Assembly: GCA_017861355.1 (NCBI GenBank)
Contig: JAGFXQ010000024.1
Span: 1-21,542 of the forward strand
DNA length: 21,542 nucleotides
From: Bacillota bacterium
Lineage (GTDB): Bacteria; Bacillota; Clostridia; Lachnospirales; Lachnospiraceae
Direction of reading: 5' to 3'
Shown here: positions 1 to 6,408 of the stretch, piece after piece
Position numbering within the stretch: the first letter of the stretch is position 1
How the letters are laid out: each line of letters starts with the position of its first letter
The notes under the pieces: generated by a model
What the model was told of the DNA's origin: nothing
Databases searched by the model: none
Seen by the model: the letters and a program-made list of their open reading frames with translations, nothing else
Program-made: the position numbers and the translations under genes

Positions 1-1
1 C

Positions 2-406
2 GTATTACTTCATCTGGGAATTGATCATAGAATTAAGGGAGCGATCGCAGATTGCGCTTACTCGGATCTGACACAGCTGCTCTGCCATCAAATGAAGCAA
101 TTTTATCATCTGCCATGTTGTCTTATTCCGGTTGAGAGCTTCTTGACTTATCTACGGGCAGGTTTCTGGTTCAACGAAGTATCACCTATCAGAGTAGTGC
201 GGCGTTCCTTCACCCCGGTTCTCTTCATCCATGGCAAAATAGATAATATGGTCCCTGCAGAGATGACGAGACAGATGTATCGAAGTAAGAAAAAGAATAA
301 AGCAATCTATCTGGTAGCCAAAGCAAAGCATGCCCAGAGTTACCGGATGAATCCGGAAGGTTATGAGAAGGTGGTTGGTAAATTCCTATCGCATTATGTT
401 TCCTGA
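2..406 (+). CDS. Alpha/beta hydrolase, C-terminal part (cut by window start)
   Basis: The reading frame is open from base 2, so the gene begins outside the window; 134 residues are visible. The fragment reads as the end of a serine alpha/beta hydrolase. An ADCAYSD segment matches the strand and helix after the nucleophile elbow. A later FIHGKIDNMVP segment carries the likely catalytic Asp, and KAKHAQS carries the likely catalytic His near the C-terminus. The nucleophile Ser lies upstream of the window and cannot be checked. The family (often annotated alpha/beta hydrolase or S9-like peptidase) acts on esters or peptides; the substrate cannot be told from this part. An internal ATG at 92 is unlikely to be the true start, because homologous sequence continues upstream of it. 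No clear plus-strand T-tract terminator follows, but a strong hairpin lies about 45 bases downstream. Confidence 0.75.
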   Translation, partial: VLLHLGIDHRIKGAIADCAYSDLTQLLCHQMKQFYHLPCCLIPVESFLTYLRAGFWFNEVSPIRVVRRSFTPVLFIHGKIDNMVPAEMTRQMYRSKKKNKAIYLVAKAKHAQSYRMNPEGYEKVVGKFLSHYVS

Positions 407-410
407 TTAT

Positions 411-466
411 AAAAAATATGCTCCTCCTTGTAGTGAATTATTAGTAAAAAATATGCTCCTCTTTCT
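411..466. repeat. Short direct repeat, two copies about 35 bases apart
   Basis: AAAAAATATGCTCCTCCTT at 411-429 recurs nearly exactly from 446 (AAAAATATGCTCCTCTT). The second copy is the left arm of the terminator hairpin at 451-492. The first copy can also pair with the right arm over about 11 bases, so two alternative stems are possible. Confidence 0.6.
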
Positions 467-492
467 AGCGATCGGCTATAAGAGGAGCATAT
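445..492 (-). terminator. Intrinsic terminator of the secreted-protein gene
   Basis: A perfect 13-base inverted repeat (451-463 with 480-492, arm ATATGCTCCTCTT) has a 16-base loop that is itself partly palindromic around CGATCG. On the minus strand the stem is followed by TTTTTA, as expected of a rho-independent terminator for the gene at 524-1129. On the plus strand no T-tract follows, so termination of the hydrolase gene here is less certain. Confidence 0.75.
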
Positions 493-523
493 CATGTTAT
501 TGAATTCTAGCTAATTCATTCGA

Positions 524-1129
524 TTATCTTTCTTTCTTCTTAAGAACTACAGAACCGGTTCCCATTGCAGCGGCACCTAAGCCAAATATCAATGCGAGAG
601 AAACAACACCGGTCTTGGGAGCAGCGGTAGTATCTGCAGCAGCGGTAGTAGCGGCAGCTGCATCTGCAGGCCATGTTAATAATACTGCGCCGGCTTCATC
701 CTTGAATTCCATCTTCGTAACAGCAAGAGGGCCTTCAGTCTTATTCATTAAGTTAACAACAACTTCACACCAGGTGGTTCCTTTGCCGTTCATAGGCATA
801 TTAAGTACGGTAGTACCATCCACATCTGTTTTACCAAGTGCTGTCGGAACCCAGCCACCATCAAAGTTGAAGATAAGCTCGGGCTCAAAGGAACATTTGC
901 CCTCAATTGTGATATCAACGGATCTGGTAGCTTCAGCAACTTCTGTAGTAGAGATTACAGTACCGCCACCGATTAACTTAACCCACACATCATTATTGGT
1001 TGCTACACCGGCATCATTCGGATATGCAAAAGGCAATTGATCGGTGCTCGCCATTGCAGTTCCTACCATCATGGTAAGTGCTAATACGGTTGCTGCTAAA
1101 CCAGCAAAAACTTTGTTTCTTAACTTCAT
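524..1129 (-). CDS. Secreted, probably wall-anchored protein of unknown function
   Basis: This 201-residue protein is not recognised as a named family. It has a clear N-terminal signal peptide (KLRNK, then a hydrophobic stretch, with AMA before Ser28 as the likely cleavage site). A Thr/Val/Gly-rich middle of about 130 residues looks beta-sandwich-like. An Ala/Thr linker follows, then a C-terminal sorting-like tail: APKTG near residues 170-174, about 20 hydrophobic residues, and KKKER at the end. PKTG resembles variant sortase motifs, but the Leu of LPXTG is missing. Two Cys (in GKCSFEP and TWCEVV) could form a disulfide. The exported fold could bind carbohydrate or another surface ligand; that is only a guess. 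The start is supported by AAAGGAGGAG eight bases upstream of ATG. It lies downstream of argG on the same strand, with 385 bases between them, so it is probably a separate unit. Confidence 0.8.
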   Translation of the reverse strand: MKLRNKVFAGLAATVLALTMMVGTAMASTDQLPFAYPNDAGVATNNDVWVKLIGGGTVISTTEVAEATRSVDITIEGKCSFEPELIFNFDGGWVPTALGKTDVDGTTVLNMPMNGKGTTWCEVVVNLMNKTEGPLAVTKMEFKDEAGAVLLTWPADAAAATTAAADTTAAPKTGVVSLALIFGLGAAAMGTGSVVLKKKER

Positions 1130-1169
1130 AGTAAAACTCCTCCTTTAAAAATATTTTTATTCCAAACGC

Positions 1170-1206
1170 CGAATTATCCTGTAAAATAAGGTATTTGCTG
1201 TTTGGA
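1170..1206 (-). repeat. Inverted repeat in leader of secreted-protein gene
   Basis: TTCCAAAC (1170-1177) and GTTTGGAA (1199-1206) are perfect 8-base complements about 21 bases apart, ending some 40 bases upstream of the start codon. This could be an RNA hairpin in the leader or a protein-binding dyad; the sequence does not decide. Confidence 0.35.
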
Positions 1207-1374
1207 AATCCCTATAATAACAATAATAGTTTAGCAAAAATTCCAAGACTTGTATATTATCATAACATATAAGTTTGAATTGTATTTTTGTGCACGTTTA
1301 CTAATTAAACTATCTATCTGTAATATATATAAGTCGTAACTTATAACTGTTATTTTATGGGAATTATAAGGAAG

Positions 1375-1457
1375 AAGGACTATCCAACTTTACTCTGTAG
1401 ATAATCAAAACTACATATCTTGATTATCAATCATAAAAGTAAAGCGAAATAGTCCTT
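1375..1457. repeat. Large three-helix inverted repeat downstream of argG
   Basis: Three nested perfect pairings are present: AAGGACTAT (1375-1383) with ATAGTCCTT (1449-1457), CTTTACT (1388-1394) with AGTAAAG (1438-1444), and GATAATCAA (1400-1408) with TTGATTATC (1420-1428). In total 25 base pairs are separated by 4/4 and 5/9 internal loops, with an 11-base terminal loop. It lies in the argG 3' region, with no strong T-tract on either side. It may be an mRNA 3' structure, a terminator or a small mobile-element relic. Confidence 0.6.
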
Positions 1458-1514
1458 TGATTTATGAACAGTAATAATATGATTGTTTTCTCTGGTTTTG
1501 CTTCTCTTTTCTGA

Positions 1515-2726
1515 TTATTTCTGGTCTAATGCTGCCATTTTCATAGCACGAACCTTCAGGGACAGACCAAAGAGATTGATGAAGCCTTCTGCATCATGAT
1601 GGTTGTACAGGCTTCCGGTGGTGAAGGAAGCAATGCTTTCATTATATAAGGAATAAGGGGATGTCGTGCCTTGCTTGATAATATTACCTTTAAAGAGCTT
1701 AAGCTTAACTTCACCGGTCACATATTCCTGAGTTACATCAACAAATGCCTGATAAGCTTCACGAAGAGGAGTAAACCATTTGCCCTCATATACAATATCT
1801 GCAAAACGGTTTCCAACTTCTTTCTTCGCAGTCATGGTAGCACGATCAAGGATCAATTCCTCTAATTGCATATGCGCTTCCATTAAGATTGTTCCACCGG
1901 GAGTCTCATAGACACCACGGGATTTCATACCAACGACACGATTCTCAACGATATCCACGATACCAATGCCATGTTTACCGCCAATCGTATTCAGCTCTTT
2001 GACAATATCGGTTGCGGACATCTTCTTACCATTGAGTGCGGTAGGAATACCTTTCTCGAAGGACAAACTAAGGGTTACACCTTCGTCGGGTGCTTTCTCG
2101 GGCGATACTCCCAGTACTAACAGATGTTCATAATTAGGTGCATTCGAGGGTGACTCAAGCTCGAGACCTTCATGGCTGATATGCCAGAGGTTACGATCAC
2201 GAGAGTAGCTGTTATCAACAGAGAAGGGGAGATTAATTCCGTGTTTCTCGCAATATTCAATCTCTTCTTCACGGGAAGCCATGGTCCAGATTCTCCAGGG
2301 AGCAATAATCTTAAGATCCGGAGCAAGTGCTTTGATTGTTAATTCAAAACGTACCTGGTCGTTACCTTTCCCGGTTGCGCCGTGACAGATAGCAGTTGCG
2401 CCTTCAAGTCTTGCGATTTCAACCAGTCTCTTCGCAATGACCGGACGTGCCATCGAAGTACCCAATAGATACTTGTTCTCGTAGATTGCATTCGCCTTAA
2501 CACAGGGCATAACATAATCATTTACGAATTCATCGACAACATCTTCGATATAAAGCTTGGTAGCACCGGAAAGCTTAGCTCTTTCTTCGAGACCATCAAG
2601 TTCATTTCCCTGTCCTACATCAATACACACACAGACTACATCATAATCATAATTCTCCTTCAACCAGGGAATGATAGCGGTAGTATCGAGACCACCGGAA
2701 TAAGCTAAAATTACTTTTTCTTTCAT
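1515..2726 (-). CDS. argG: Argininosuccinate synthase
   Basis: ArgG condenses citrulline and aspartate with ATP to argininosuccinate, the next-to-last step of arginine synthesis, in the cytosol. The 403-residue length is normal for the family. The N-terminus has the ATP pyrophosphatase loop AYSGGLDT (residues about 8-15). Downstream are typical blocks such as GATGKGNDQVRFE, and SYSRDRNLWHIS in the synthetase domain, so the whole protein appears intact. ATG is preceded by GGAGGT. The gene is transcribed away from maf and the argJBD operon and has its own strong promoter, with an operator-like site at the -10. argH, its usual partner, is not next to it in this window. Confidence 0.97.
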   Translation of the reverse strand: MKEKVILAYSGGLDTTAIIPWLKENYDYDVVCVCIDVGQGNELDGLEERAKLSGATKLYIEDVVDEFVNDYVMPCVKANAIYENKYLLGTSMARPVIAKRLVEIARLEGATAICHGATGKGNDQVRFELTIKALAPDLKIIAPWRIWTMASREEEIEYCEKHGINLPFSVDNSYSRDRNLWHISHEGLELESPSNAPNYEHLLVLGVSPEKAPDEGVTLSLSFEKGIPTALNGKKMSATDIVKELNTIGGKHGIGIVDIVENRVVGMKSRGVYETPGGTILMEAHMQLEELILDRATMTAKKEVGNRFADIVYEGKWFTPLREAYQAFVDVTQEYVTGEVKLKLFKGNIIKQGTTSPYSLYNESIASFTTGSLYNHHDAEGFINLFGLSLKVRAMKMAALDQK

Positions 2727-2793
2727 ACATATACCTCCATTTGGATAAATTCTATTGTTTTGGTTAGTTCAATTTGTTATCGTAATAATTGTT

Positions 2794-2807
2794 TTTATAA
2801 ATATACA
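2794..2807 (-). promoter_or_regulatory. Candidate ArgR operator (ARG box) at argG -10
   Basis: On the minus strand this reads TGTATATTTATAAA. It overlaps the argG -10 element and differs at one base of 14 from the site at the -10 of the GNAT-argJBD promoter. It resembles the AT-rich ARG box dyad (TGNATANNTATNCA-like) but has a poor right half. Binding by ArgR is inferred. Confidence 0.5.
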
Positions 2808-2828
2808 ACATTTCTAATTATTATGCAA
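2800..2828 (-). promoter_or_regulatory. argG promoter
   Basis: On the minus strand, TTGCAT (2828-2823) is 17 bases from TATATT (2805-2800). The spacing is ideal and both hexamers are near the housekeeping consensus. It lies about 75 bases upstream of the argG start. Confidence 0.65.
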
Positions 2829-2923
2829 TAGAAAAATCAATAAAAGTATAAAAATACAAAAATATTATTTTTTCGATATGAAATAACTTCATTCATCACA
2901 GGATATCACCACACTTAAATATC

Positions 2924-2951
2924 TTTACTTATCTTTGATATTTATTATAAT
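2924..2951 (+). promoter_or_regulatory. maf promoter
   Basis: TTTACT (2924-2929), a 16-base spacer and a perfect TATAAT (2946-2951). It is divergent from the argG promoter and leaves a leader of roughly 105 bases before the maf ATG. Confidence 0.5.
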
Positions 2952-3065
2952 GAAAGAAGAATAGTGATCGATCGGCAGGAAAAACACAAAGACCTGGTAC
3001 ATCCGGTTATCATAATATATTATAAGGAAACTGGGCCTTCAGAAAAGCCCCGGGAAAGGACAATT

Positions 3066-3677
3066 ATGTATCAGATTATATTAGCTTCAGAATCACCAAG
3101 ACGTAAGGAAATTATGGAGACAATGGGAATATCGTATCTCGTGATACCAAGCAATGTGAAGGAGGAAGTGGAGGAAACTGTTCCGGATCAGATGGTACAA
3201 GCTTTAGCAAAGCTGAAGACCGATGCGATTAAAGAACTTGCAAGAGCACAGGGAAAAGGAGATCAGGACCTTATTATACTGGGGGCAGACACGATGGTGT
3301 TCTATCAAGAACATGCACTCGGAAAACCGAAGAATGAAACGGATGCGGCAAGAATGCTGCGTCTGCTCTCAGGTGATGTACATGAAGTCTGCACCGGTGT
3401 CAGTATCCATATTCTTAAGAGGAACGGTGAGGAAGAAAGCTTCACCTTTGCGGTATCCACCAAGGTTGTAGTTAATCCGCTTACCGAGGAACAAATAAGG
3501 GACTATATCGCAACCGGCGAACCGATGGATAAAGCGGGAGCCTATGCAATTCAAGGCAAATTCGGAATATTTATAAAGGAGATCGACGGTGATTATTATA
3601 ACATTGTAGGCTTCCCGATTGCAGAGATATATGCCACTATGCTGCGTCATGGTATTGATCTAAAAAAAATAAATTAG
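3066..3677 (+). CDS. maf: Maf-family nucleoside triphosphate pyrophosphatase
   Basis: Maf proteins hydrolyse non-canonical or pyrimidine nucleoside triphosphates to monophosphates and have been linked to septum control. The 203-residue product opens with ILASESPRRKE, the Maf signature, followed by GADTMV with the catalytic Asp, GKPKNETDA, and the C-terminal DKAGAYAIQGKFG and YNIVGFP blocks. The DKAGAYAIQG form fits the dTTP/UTP pyrophosphatase (YhdE-like) group. I chose ATG 3066, preceded by AAAGGA at good spacing. The frame extends to a GTG at 2964, but those 34 residues do not match the family and that GTG sits almost on the promoter. The next gene starts 83 bases downstream from its own promoter. 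Confidence 0.93.
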   Translation: MYQIILASESPRRKEIMETMGISYLVIPSNVKEEVEETVPDQMVQALAKLKTDAIKELARAQGKGDQDLIILGADTMVFYQEHALGKPKNETDAARMLRLLSGDVHEVCTGVSIHILKRNGEEESFTFAVSTKVVVNPLTEEQIRDYIATGEPMDKAGAYAIQGKFGIFIKEIDGDYYNIVGFPIAEIYATMLRHGIDLKKIN

Positions 3678-3680
3678 GTA

Positions 3681-3709
3681 TTGCATAAATTTAAATCCAG
3701 ATGTATAAT
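3681..3709 (+). promoter_or_regulatory. Promoter of the GNAT-argJBD operon
   Basis: TTGCAT (3681-3686), a 17-base spacer and perfect TATAAT (3704-3709), starting just after the maf stop codon. The -35 and the two following bases (TTGCATAA) are identical to those of the argG promoter. Confidence 0.7.
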
Positions 3710-3715
3710 TATAAA
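3702..3715 (+). promoter_or_regulatory. Candidate ArgR operator (ARG box) at operon -10
   Basis: TGTATAATTATAAA covers the -10 element. It matches the argG site at 13 of 14 positions and agrees with an ARG-box-like dyad in its left half and centre. Arginine-dependent repression by ArgR is an inference from position and shared sequence. Confidence 0.5.
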
Positions 3716-3760
3716 TATTTTATTCAGCGCCAAATGAATTATCTAATGGAGGTGAGGGAG

Positions 3761-4189
3761 ATGATAAGGCTTTTCACTATCATGGATTATGATGAGGTTT
3801 ATCAGCTCTGGAAGAGAACTCCGGGGGTCGGTTTAAGATCTATGGATGATTCCCAGGATGGAATCGAACGTTTTCTGAAGAGAAATCCAACCACTAATTT
3901 TGTCGCAGAGGAAAACGGTCATATCGTTGGAGTGGTACTTGGCGGGCACGATGGAAGGCGGGGATATATCTATCATACTTGCGTGGATGAGGCATATCGA
4001 AGACGCTCCTTGGGAAGAGAACTGATGGATCGGATGACAGAGGCGATGCAAGAGGAAGGGATCACAAAGCTGGGTCTTATTTGTTTCACGAATAATTACA
4101 AGGGAAATAAATTTTGGCAAAACCTCGGCTGGGAACGTCGATCGGATCTCAATTACTACACAATCAGCATTGAGGAGAACAATTTCTAA
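3761..4189 (+). CDS. GNAT-family N-acetyltransferase, first gene of arg operon
   Basis: A 142-residue GNAT enzyme, expected to transfer acetyl from acetyl-CoA to an amine. The acceptor is unknown. A DDSQDGIERFLKRNP segment and FVAEENGHIVGVVLGGHDGRRGYIYH (split here as strands beta2-beta4) precede the acetyl-CoA loop, seen as RRRSLGRELM, a variant of the Q/RxxGxG/A motif in which the first Gly of GxG is replaced by Ser. A C-terminal NNYKGNKFWQNLGW block closes the fold. ATG 3761 is chosen because GGAGGTG lies just upstream; an in-frame ATG at 3701 overlaps the promoter. argJ follows after 36 bases, so the gene is probably co-transcribed with argJBD. A link to N-acetylglutamate synthesis is possible but unproven. 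Confidence 0.85.
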   Translation: MIRLFTIMDYDEVYQLWKRTPGVGLRSMDDSQDGIERFLKRNPTTNFVAEENGHIVGVVLGGHDGRRGYIYHTCVDEAYRRRSLGRELMDRMTEAMQEEGITKLGLICFTNNYKGNKFWQNLGWERRSDLNYYTISIEENNF

Positions 4190-4225
4190 TTTATAATTAT
4201 TACATTGAAAGGATAGGTGTAATTT

Positions 4226-5446
4226 ATGGAAATCATAGATGGTGGAGTTACAGCAGCACAAGGATTTCAGGCAGCAGGAGTATATGCGGGAATTAAGAAG
4301 AAGAGAAAAGATATGGCTTTAGTATATTCTGTCGTGCCTGCAAAAGGAGCTGGAACCTTTACAACCAATGTTGTAAAAGCAGCTCCGGTAAAATGGGATA
4401 TCAAGGTGACGAAGGAAAGTCCATTTGTTCAAGCCGTTGTACTCAACAGCGGTGTAGCCAATGCCTGCACCGGTGCAGAAGGCGAGATCAATAATGAACG
4501 GATGGCAAAAGCAGTAGCGGATGCAATAAGCATTCCGGCTCAGGCAGTATATACAGCCTCGACCGGCGTGATCGGTAAGCAGCTTCCAATTGAGACAATC
4601 GTAGAAGGAGCGAAAATACTTGCTACCGAATTAAAAGCAGGCAGAGAGGCAGGTGCCTTCGCAGCAGAAGCGATTATGACGACGGACACCTATTCCAAGG
4701 AAAGCGCGGTAAGCTTTATAGTAGATGGCATAGAAGTTAAGCTTGGTGGTATGGCAAAGGGCTCCGGTATGATACATCCGAATATGGCTACGATGCTTGG
4801 CGTAGTAACGACAGATCTGAATATCAGTAAAGAACTACTGCAGGAAGCCCTAAGTGCCGATGTCAAAGTATCCTTTAATATGATTAGCGTGGATCGTGAT
4901 ACCTCCACCAATGATTCCTTATTAGTACTTGCGAACGGGCTTGCAGGCAATGCTGAGATTACAGAGAAGAATGAGGCTTATAACAGCTTTTGTAAAGCAT
5001 TGAATTATGTAACGACAGACCTGTCTAAGAAGATGGCAGCAGATGGTGAGGGAGCAACAAAACTATTCGAGGTACAGGTTACCGGTGCTCCGTCTTGGGA
5101 AGATGCATCCGTCATCAGCAAATCCATCATCACCTCCAACCTGGTGAAGACAGCAATATTCGGCAATGATGCGAATTGGGGAAGAATCTTGTGTGCAATG
5201 GGTTATTCCGGGATAGATTTTGACCCGGAGAAAGTAGATCTGACGATAGAAAGTGCGGATGGAACGCTTAAGCTGGTTGAAAATGGTATGGCAACGGATT
5301 ACTCCGAGGAATTTGCCACCAAGATACTCTCGGGGAATGAGGTAAAGGCGATTGCCGATCTCAAAAGCGGTTCTGCGACAGCCACCGCTTGGGGATGCGA
5401 TTTCTCTTATGATTATGTAAAGATTAATGCGGATTATCGCTCATAA
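4226..5446 (+). CDS. argJ: Bifunctional ornithine acetyltransferase / N-acetylglutamate synthase
   Basis: ArgJ moves the acetyl group from N-acetylornithine to glutamate, closing the cyclic arginine pathway; bifunctional members also make N-acetylglutamate from acetyl-CoA. The 406-residue length is typical. The self-cleavage site is clear: KGSGMIHPNMA followed by TMLG, with Thr189 as the new N-terminal nucleophile of the beta chain. Other family blocks include LNSGVANACTG, ASTGVIG and GNDANWGRI. The start is supported by AAAGGA upstream. It is followed by argB after 33 bases. Whether it is mono- or bifunctional cannot be told from sequence alone. Confidence 0.96.
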   Translation: MEIIDGGVTAAQGFQAAGVYAGIKKKRKDMALVYSVVPAKGAGTFTTNVVKAAPVKWDIKVTKESPFVQAVVLNSGVANACTGAEGEINNERMAKAVADAISIPAQAVYTASTGVIGKQLPIETIVEGAKILATELKAGREAGAFAAEAIMTTDTYSKESAVSFIVDGIEVKLGGMAKGSGMIHPNMATMLGVVTTDLNISKELLQEALSADVKVSFNMISVDRDTSTNDSLLVLANGLAGNAEITEKNEAYNSFCKALNYVTTDLSKKMAADGEGATKLFEVQVTGAPSWEDASVISKSIITSNLVKTAIFGNDANWGRILCAMGYSGIDFDPEKVDLTIESADGTLKLVENGMATDYSEEFATKILSGNEVKAIADLKSGSATATAWGCDFSYDYVKINADYRS

Positions 5447-5479
5447 CTTATATTCTGGCAACAAGAAAGGATAACGGAC

Positions 5480-6385
5480 ATGGAACAGATGGATCAGATA
5501 CTAATGAAGGCTCAAATCCTTATTGAGGCACTTCCCTACATACAAAAGTTCAATAACAAGAAGGTTGTGGTAAAATACGGTGGCAGTGCAATGCTCGATG
5601 AGAATCTTCAGCTCAATGTGATCAAGGATGTTGCCTTACTGAAATTAGTAGGTATGCAGCCGATTATTGTTCATGGCGGAGGTAAGGAGATCACAAAATG
5701 GCTTGGCCTATTAGGACATGAGTCTAGATTCGTGGAAGGTCTGCGTGTTACCGATGAGCAAACTATGGAAGTCGCGGAAATGGTTCTTGGCAAAGTGAAT
5801 AAGAACCTGGTTCAGATGGTAGAAAAGTTGGGTGTGAAGGCAGTTGGTATCAGTGGTAAGGATGGATGTACCATTAAGGTTGATAAGAAAATTGTGAATG
5901 GCCAGGACATCGGCTTTGTCGGTAACATCAAAGAAGTGAATACCGAACTGATCAATACACTTATCGATAATAATTTTGTTCCTGTGATTGCGCCGATCGG
6001 TCTGGATGATGAATTCCAGAATTACAATATCAATGCAGATGATGCAGCATGTGCAGTAGCAACCGCAATCGGAGCAGAGAAGCTGGTATTTTTAACCGAT
6101 ATCGAAGGAGTCTATGCGGATCCGAAGGATAAAGACAGTCTGATCTCGGTATTGACTCTGGATAAAGCAGATGAATTATTGGATAGCGGTTTTATCGGCG
6201 GAGGTATGCTTCCAAAGCTAAAGAACTGTGTGGATGCAGTAAGAAACGGTGTATCCAGAGTCCATATTCTGGATGGTAGAATTGAACATTGTCTGTTACT
6301 TGAATTCTTTACGAATAAAGGTATCGGCACAGCGATCATTGATCAGTCCAGCATCTATGATAATGAAGCAATGGACGGTAAGTAG
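5480..6385 (+). CDS. argB: Acetylglutamate kinase
   Basis: ArgB phosphorylates N-acetylglutamate with ATP, the second step of arginine synthesis. The amino acid kinase fold is evident: KYGGSAM near residues 32-38, HGGGKE in the second glycine loop, NINADDAACAVA, and the C-terminal FIGGGMLPKL. The N-terminus carries the AQILIEALPYIQKF helix that, in characterised enzymes, links dimers into the arginine-sensitive hexamer. Feedback inhibition by arginine is therefore likely, which fits a cyclic pathway using ArgJ. The length (301) is normal. The start ATG has AAAGGA upstream. It is followed by argD after a short gap. Confidence 0.97.
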   Translation: MEQMDQILMKAQILIEALPYIQKFNNKKVVVKYGGSAMLDENLQLNVIKDVALLKLVGMQPIIVHGGGKEITKWLGLLGHESRFVEGLRVTDEQTMEVAEMVLGKVNKNLVQMVEKLGVKAVGISGKDGCTIKVDKKIVNGQDIGFVGNIKEVNTELINTLIDNNFVPVIAPIGLDDEFQNYNINADDAACAVATAIGAEKLVFLTDIEGVYADPKDKDSLISVLTLDKADELLDSGFIGGGMLPKLKNCVDAVRNGVSRVHILDGRIEHCLLLEFFTNKGIGTAIIDQSSIYDNEAMDGK

Positions 6386-6408
6386 GATTATGAAAGGATG
6401 TGTTGTTT

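Larger units (their letters stand above)
1130..1514. other. Intergenic region, argG to secreted-protein gene
   Basis: No convincing coding frame is seen. The region is AT-rich and holds several inverted repeats: the large structure at 1375-1457, TATAAGT/ACTTATA at 1328-1345, and TTCCAAAC/GTTTGGAA at 1170-1206. The last lies in the probable leader of the secreted-protein gene. I could not pick a convincing promoter for that gene. Confidence 0.5.

Noticed and set aside
615..1040. Plus-strand 141-residue open frame antisense to the secreted-protein gene
   Set aside because: Low-complexity Ala/Val start, no ribosome binding site, and the minus-strand gene has a signal peptide, sorting tail and a strong ribosome binding site.
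2878..2892. ATGAA-N5-TTCAT dyad in the argG-maf region as an ARG box
   Set aside because: The spacing is one base short of the usual box and it lies away from both promoters; the site on the -10 elements is a better candidate.
2964..3065. Upstream GTG start of maf
   Set aside because: The extra residues do not fit the Maf family, while ATG 3066 starts exactly at the conserved N-terminus and has AAAGGA upstream.
3833..4261. Minus-strand 142-residue open frame opposite the GNAT gene
   Set aside because: Shadow of the GNAT coding frame, with no family resemblance and no ribosome binding site.
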